Source: Porphyromonadaceae bacterium UBA2751 (GTDB lineage: Bacteria > Bacteroidota > Bacteroidia > Bacteroidales > Muribaculaceae). From it: a stretch of DNA of 54,347 bases. Below the pieces are notes generated by a model. That model had not been told where the DNA came from, ran no database searches, and worked only from the letters and a program-made list of their open reading frames with translations. This document shows, in pieces, positions 50,828 through 54,347 of the stretch; the stretch's first letter is position 1, and each line of letters opens with the position of its first letter. The DNA lies in NCBI GenBank assembly GCA_002353285.1, contig DEJJ01000020.1:1-54347 (forward strand), given 5' to 3'. The translations under genes and the position numbers were made by a program.

Positions 50828-52288
50828 ATGAAGAACTATTTATTGATGATGGGCAGCATGTTACTTGCAGTGATAGCTGCATTGCCCGTCGAGGGAAACA
50901 CAGTGATGAATAGCACAGGAGTGAAGATGATGGTAATGAGCGACCCGCACTTGCTGGCACCGTCGCTTGCAGGCGATGGTAAGGCCGCTAAGCACTTGGC
51001 ATCGAGCGACATGAAGCTGGTGCTCGAGAGTGACGAGATAGTGGTGCGCATGGTTGACGAGATTATCAGGCAGAAGCCCGAATGGCTGTTCATCACCGGT
51101 GACCTCACCTTCAATGGCGCTCGTGCCAGCCATGAACGAGTGGTTAGCCACTTGGCGCGTCTTGAGAAAGCTGGGGTGAGAACTCTCGTTATCCCTGGCA
51201 ACCACGATGTTAACTGCCCCTATAGCAAGAGTTACGCAGGCGAGGTGGCCGAGCCAGTGGCCACGGTAACAAGCGAGGAGTTTGCCCAGCTTTATTCGCC
51301 CTATGGCTATGGAGCAGGCTCGACGCGTGACCCTAACTCACTGAGCTACACTTGCGAGCCAGTAGATGGGTTGATGCTACTGTGCATCGATAGCAACCGC
51401 TACGGCGAGAACCGCTTGGGGGGTGATGGGGAGAAAGTGGTGTATCACAACGATGGCGCTGTGAAACCTGAGACTCAGGAGTGGATAAAAACGCAACTCG
51501 ATGATGCCAAGGCTGGAGGCAAGCGTGTGATTGCGCTGATGCATCATCACCTGGTGGAGCACATCGATGGTGAGGCAAAGCTGCTGCCAAACTATATTGT
51601 CGCTGACCATGAGCAAGTGGCAAAAGTGCTGAGAGATGGTGGCGTGAAGGTGGTTTTCACAGGTCATCTTCACATTACCGACGCAGCCACAATAGGAGGA
51701 ATAACCGATGTTGCCACAGGTTCGGCTTCGACCTATCCATTGCCCCTGCGCACAGTGCTGATAGATGATGACATGAAATGGATGAGCATCAGCACACGTT
51801 TCTTTGATGATCTTGATGAGAAACTGTTGCAGCGAGGTCGCGAGCAGGTGGAGAAGAGTGCCGTAACGGTGGCTGGGATGCTGTCGCGCAGGTTGTGGCC
51901 TAAGATTGATGGCCGCATGGGGCAACTAAAACAGATGCTCGAGATGCAGGGCCTAGAGACAACGAAGCTACCTCATAGCTCTCAAGAACTCAGCGACTTG
52001 CTGGTTCGCCATTTGTGTGAGCCGTTGACTAAGAGTCTGCTTGAAGTGTCGCGAGGTAATGAGAGCGAGCATCAAGCAGCTTCAGTAATTGATGAAATAA
52101 AGCATGGAGTGAAAGGCATGATGGTGGAGTTGCTTGGCAACGAGGGTGAGATGATAGCCGAATTCTTGATTGATGAGGTTTTTCCTCGTGTGGAACCCAT
52201 GCTGAAGAGTGCTCTTGAGGATGTGAACCATGTGGGCGCAAGCGACGAGAGCCGCACCCACGACCATGAGATAGAAGTTGAGTTTTAG
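50828..52288 (+). CDS. secreted calcineurin-like metallophosphoesterase
   Basis: The 486-residue protein has a signal peptide (cleavage near PVEGN) and the dinuclear-metal motifs in order: SDPHL, GDLTFNGARASHE, GNHDVN, ALMHHHLVEH and FTGHLHITD. An about 170-residue C-terminal helical region (from about residue 315) carries no recognised domain. It probably hydrolyses a phosphomonoester or phosphodiester in the periplasm or at the surface. It is monocistronic. Confidence 0.88.
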   Translation: MKNYLLMMGSMLLAVIAALPVEGNTVMNSTGVKMMVMSDPHLLAPSLAGDGKAAKHLASSDMKLVLESDEIVVRMVDEIIRQKPEWLFITGDLTFNGARASHERVVSHLARLEKAGVRTLVIPGNHDVNCPYSKSYAGEVAEPVATVTSEEFAQLYSPYGYGAGSTRDPNSLSYTCEPVDGLMLLCIDSNRYGENRLGGDGEKVVYHNDGAVKPETQEWIKTQLDDAKAGGKRVIALMHHHLVEHIDGEAKLLPNYIVADHEQVAKVLRDGGVKVVFTGHLHITDAATIGGITDVATGSASTYPLPLRTVLIDDDMKWMSISTRFFDDLDEKLLQRGREQVEKSAVTVAGMLSRRLWPKIDGRMGQLKQMLEMQGLETTKLPHSSQELSDLLVRHLCEPLTKSLLEVSRGNESEHQAASVIDEIKHGVKGMMVELLGNEGEMIAEFLIDEVFPRVEPMLKSALEDVNHVGASDESRTHDHEIEVEF

Positions 52289-52305
52289 TAGGATAGAAAA
52301 AAAAA

Positions 52306-52340
52306 GCGACCTGCGAAGGGCCACTGCCATCGCAGGTCGC
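52306..52340. terminator. bidirectional terminator
   Basis: GCGACCTGCGA (52306-52316) and TCGCAGGTCGC (52330-52340) form a perfect 11-bp stem flanked by an A-run and, further on, a T-run, between convergent genes. Confidence 0.85.
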
Positions 52341-52367
52341 AAAAGCAACGTTTTTTTTCGAAAAAAG

Positions 52368-52910
52368 TTATTTCATCTTAACCGAAGCAAGGATGCTATT
52401 GAGAGCCTTCTCGGCCTCGGCCTCTTTGTCGGCAGGAGCTTTCACTGAGCCCATAACGCCCTTAGTGCCTTCAAGAACCAGGAGATAAGAGAAATCGATC
52501 TCGCCCTCGTTGGTCACGCGGCGCACAACCAGCTTGTTGCCATCGATTTGTGGGTCACCAATCTCCTTGTAGTCTTGCTGGTTCAAAAGCTTAACGTTGG
52601 CGCCAGTCTCTTTGAGTTGGTCGACCGAAGGTCCACCATCGTCGAAGTTCATGCTGAGGCTGATAGCGTCGTCGGCCGACTTGGCATTGAGAATGTTGCC
52701 GCTGGCAAAAGTCTCGTTCCAGCCCTTAGGGTAGGTGACAGTGTAGTTCTCGCCATCGAATGTGATGCCATCGGTGGCTTGTTCAACATTCTGTGCCTCG
52801 CCACTGCTGGTAGCGCTTGCGCTGGTGCTGGTGTTGTTTCCGTTGCCGCCTGTGCATGCTAGAAGGCCCATTGACAGAGCTGCCAAAGAAATAAGAAATA
52901 TTTTTTTCAT
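52368..52910 (-). CDS. small lipoprotein of unknown function, PsbP-like fold possible
   Basis: The 180-residue lipoprotein has a lipobox GLLAC (Cys19), a Ser/Thr-rich linker, and a compact domain (about 45-180) starting GITFDGENYTVTYPKGWNET. That opening resembles PsbP/DUF1795-like domains, which start with a strand followed by YPxGW. No motif gives a function. It stands alone. Confidence 0.72.
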   Translation of the reverse strand: MKKIFLISLAALSMGLLACTGGNGNNTSTSASATSSGEAQNVEQATDGITFDGENYTVTYPKGWNETFASGNILNAKSADDAISLSMNFDDGGPSVDQLKETGANVKLLNQQDYKEIGDPQIDGNKLVVRRVTNEGEIDFSYLLVLEGTKGVMGSVKAPADKEAEAEKALNSILASVKMK

Positions 52911-53200
52911 AATTTGAAATTTGTTTTTTTTGACTTCCTGCTCTCACGGTTCAGCGCAATAATGAGAGCAAGTTGCCGGGTTATTAACTTTGTATACAAA
53001 CTATAAAGTGGAGGCGCTGACTCCACCATAAATGTTCTTGTTTTTCTTTTTTTAACGTAAAAATGCACTTATTTATTATAATTTGTCGGTTTTTAGTTGT
53101 GAATTTTTAGTTGCTGGTTTTAAGTTAGTGATATGTTTTTTTAGTTTTTCTTGTGTAAAGGTGTGGGGATGGTTAAATTTTAGTAAAAAGTGGCATGGTT
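52911..53200. other. A/T-rich intergenic region, nothing recognised
   Basis: This stretch between divergent genes is A/T-rich. It contains a TTGTATACAA palindrome at about 52989-52998 and short GTTTTTAGTT-like repeats near 53090-53150. I see no gene or RNA. Confidence 0.6.
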
Positions 53201-53233
53201 TTTGCTGATGTGTTTTAAACTTAGATACCTTTG
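53201..53233 (+). promoter_or_regulatory. promoter of the GYF-domain protein gene
   Basis: TTTG (53201-53204), 21-bp spacer and TACCTTTG (53226-53233) fit the Bacteroidetes consensus. The leader is about 88 nt. Confidence 0.6.
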
Positions 53234-53327
53234 CGGCATCTAAGTGACGAAAAATTAGGTATAACAAAAAATTCTATACTTTTAGAACTCATCTTTTTAT
53301 GTTTAACTTTAAAATGTTTTAGGTACT

Positions 53328-54326
53328 ATGGAATTTTTTATTATTAAGAATGATGAACAACAGGGCCCCTTCACCGTTGAGCAGCTGAGTGGCATGAACA
53401 TCATGCCCGACACACCAGTGTGGGCCGAAGGGATGCCCGACTGGACCACTGCCGACAAGGTTGCAGAACTGCAGCGGCTGGTGGCCTATGCACCACGCGT
53501 GGGCGGTGGCGAGGAACCACCAGCGATGCCGCATGTGTCGACATCCCAACCCCCACAGTGGAGTGGCAGCGCAACAGCAAATCCCGAACCACAACAGGCT
53601 CCCTATAGTTCGCCGGAGCAACCATACGGCTATGCTTCGTCTCCCGCCCAATCGCAGCAATATGTTGCGCCCGAGCCAGCAAAGCCCAAGAAGAGCCACA
53701 CCGCCCTGTGGGTGACAATTGCCATTGTGGCTGTGCTGGCCGCAGTGCTTGCGATAACCAATCCCGACAAGGATGACCATTGCCGCGCGATAGCCGGCGT
53801 GACCAAGGACTGGTCGCAGGAGAAAATTGAGAACCTGATGGGTGGCGGATTGCTGGGCGGAATGACCAAAATGGTGACAGCGCCGATACTCAACAAGGTT
53901 GTGGATGGCATGGTTGACGTTGACAACTACGGCTTGTGCTCGCTGGGCCACATCGACATGGGCGGTAGCTCGACCAAGGTGTCGTTTGGCATTATGGGTC
54001 ATGTGTTTACCTTCAACAAGGCTCAGATTGACGAGAAGATCAAAGAGGCGATAGGGATGAGCTTCAATGACGCCATCAACACAGCCAAGCAAGGCATCGA
54101 AGACTTGTTGTCGAGCGGAATAGATGAGCCCGATGATCCATTTGTCCCCGCCCCCTATGGCGGTGATGAGGAGGCAGGCGACGAAGAAGTGACCCCCGAG
54201 GATCGCGTGGAGAGCGACTTCGACATGCCCGAAGAAGTTGACAGCCTGCTCAAGACCATCACAAAAGAGGGTGCCAAGGCCGCAGGCAAAGCCATTGACA
54301 AGGCCATTGATGACATGTTTAAGTAA
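53328..54326 (+). CDS. GYF_2-domain membrane protein with DUF4359-like periplasmic part
   Basis: The 332-residue protein has an N-terminal GYF_2 domain (residues 1-52: FFIIKNDEQQGPFTVEQLSG, PVWAEGMPDWTTADKV), a Pro/Gln-rich linker (about 60-122), one membrane helix (ALWVTIAIVAVLAAVLAI, about 126-143) and an extracytoplasmic domain starting NPDKDDHCRAIAG that resembles DUF4359. The C-terminus is acidic then Lys/Ala-rich. GYF_2 domains usually bind proline-rich partners, so this may link a cytoplasmic partner to the envelope. The gene ends 20 nt before the window edge, where an AATGCACAAT simple repeat begins. Confidence 0.8.
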   Translation: MEFFIIKNDEQQGPFTVEQLSGMNIMPDTPVWAEGMPDWTTADKVAELQRLVAYAPRVGGGEEPPAMPHVSTSQPPQWSGSATANPEPQQAPYSSPEQPYGYASSPAQSQQYVAPEPAKPKKSHTALWVTIAIVAVLAAVLAITNPDKDDHCRAIAGVTKDWSQEKIENLMGGGLLGGMTKMVTAPILNKVVDGMVDVDNYGLCSLGHIDMGGSSTKVSFGIMGHVFTFNKAQIDEKIKEAIGMSFNDAINTAKQGIEDLLSSGIDEPDDPFVPAPYGGDEEAGDEEVTPEDRVESDFDMPEEVDSLLKTITKEGAKAAGKAIDKAIDDMFK

Positions 54327-54347
54327 TGCACAATTCACAATGCACAA

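Noticed and set aside
53319..54347. 342-residue minus-strand open frame at the right edge
   Set aside because: It mirrors the GYF-domain gene, whose domains and promoter are clear.

Overview
The window is a chromosomal segment from a gut-type Bacteroidales bacterium. I favour a Muribaculaceae- or Prevotellaceae-like genome, but the species cannot be fixed from sequence alone. The evidence is a PorW/SprE-like type IX secretion lipoprotein, a C-terminal type IX sorting tail, TonB receptor plus surface-lipoprotein operons, DUF3316, DUF1343/NamZ and FISUMP families. Promoters repeatedly fit the Bacteroidetes pattern TTTG, about 20 bp, TAnnTTTG, and most genes lack a Shine-Dalgarno site. I saw no tRNA, rRNA, CRISPR array, integrase, transposase or reverse transcriptase.

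Layout. 1-5.8 kb: porW/sprE (-), aroA and a small membrane protein (+). 5.9-17.9 kb: an arginine-catabolic set of rocD (+), arcC and arcB (-), pruA and arcA (+), which together could take arginine through citrulline and ornithine to glutamate with ATP from carbamoyl phosphate. The set is split by an accessory island (9.4-14.7 kb) rich in short repeats. The island carries a large secreted protein (dockerin-like repeats, caspase-like domain, FISUMP domain) and a DUF4143 ATPase. 18.0-26.1 kb: a glycine-zipper lipoprotein, then a cobalamin riboswitch driving a BtuB-like receptor, a BtuG-like lipoprotein, a dockerin-bearing surface protein and a DUF4465-type protein, followed by another dockerin-bearing secreted protein. 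26.2-43.3 kb: mostly minus-strand housekeeping genes (recA, bcp, WYL regulator, SSS symporter, namZ, hppA, gapA, a TGS/uridine-kinase-like protein, trmO, S41 peptidase, DUF3316, topoisomerase subunit A), with mscL on the plus strand. 43.3-48.0 kb: an A/T-rich accessory island with recombinogenic repeats and six small lipoprotein, secreted or membrane proteins of unknown function, several sharing a duplicated promoter/start module. 48.1-54.3 kb: a TonB receptor with a small Cys/His-rich membrane protein, a metallophosphoesterase, a small lipoprotein and a GYF-domain membrane protein.

The strongest unusual signals are: (1) the C-terminal end of the 10.7-13.0 kb protein looks like a diversity-generating-retroelement variable repeat with no retroelement in the window, and its gene has a perfect promoter about 330 nt upstream followed by a strongly structured leader; (2) the 44-47 kb island repeats a promoter plus start-codon module, including three copies that encode only Met-Ala-Arg-stop or Met-Ala-Lys-stop; (3) a palindromic repeat found in the pruA leader is also embedded in frame in the N-terminal linker of the topoisomerase A gene; (4) arrays of tiny hairpins separated by TAAAATT-like spacers occur in two intergenic regions 34 kb apart.
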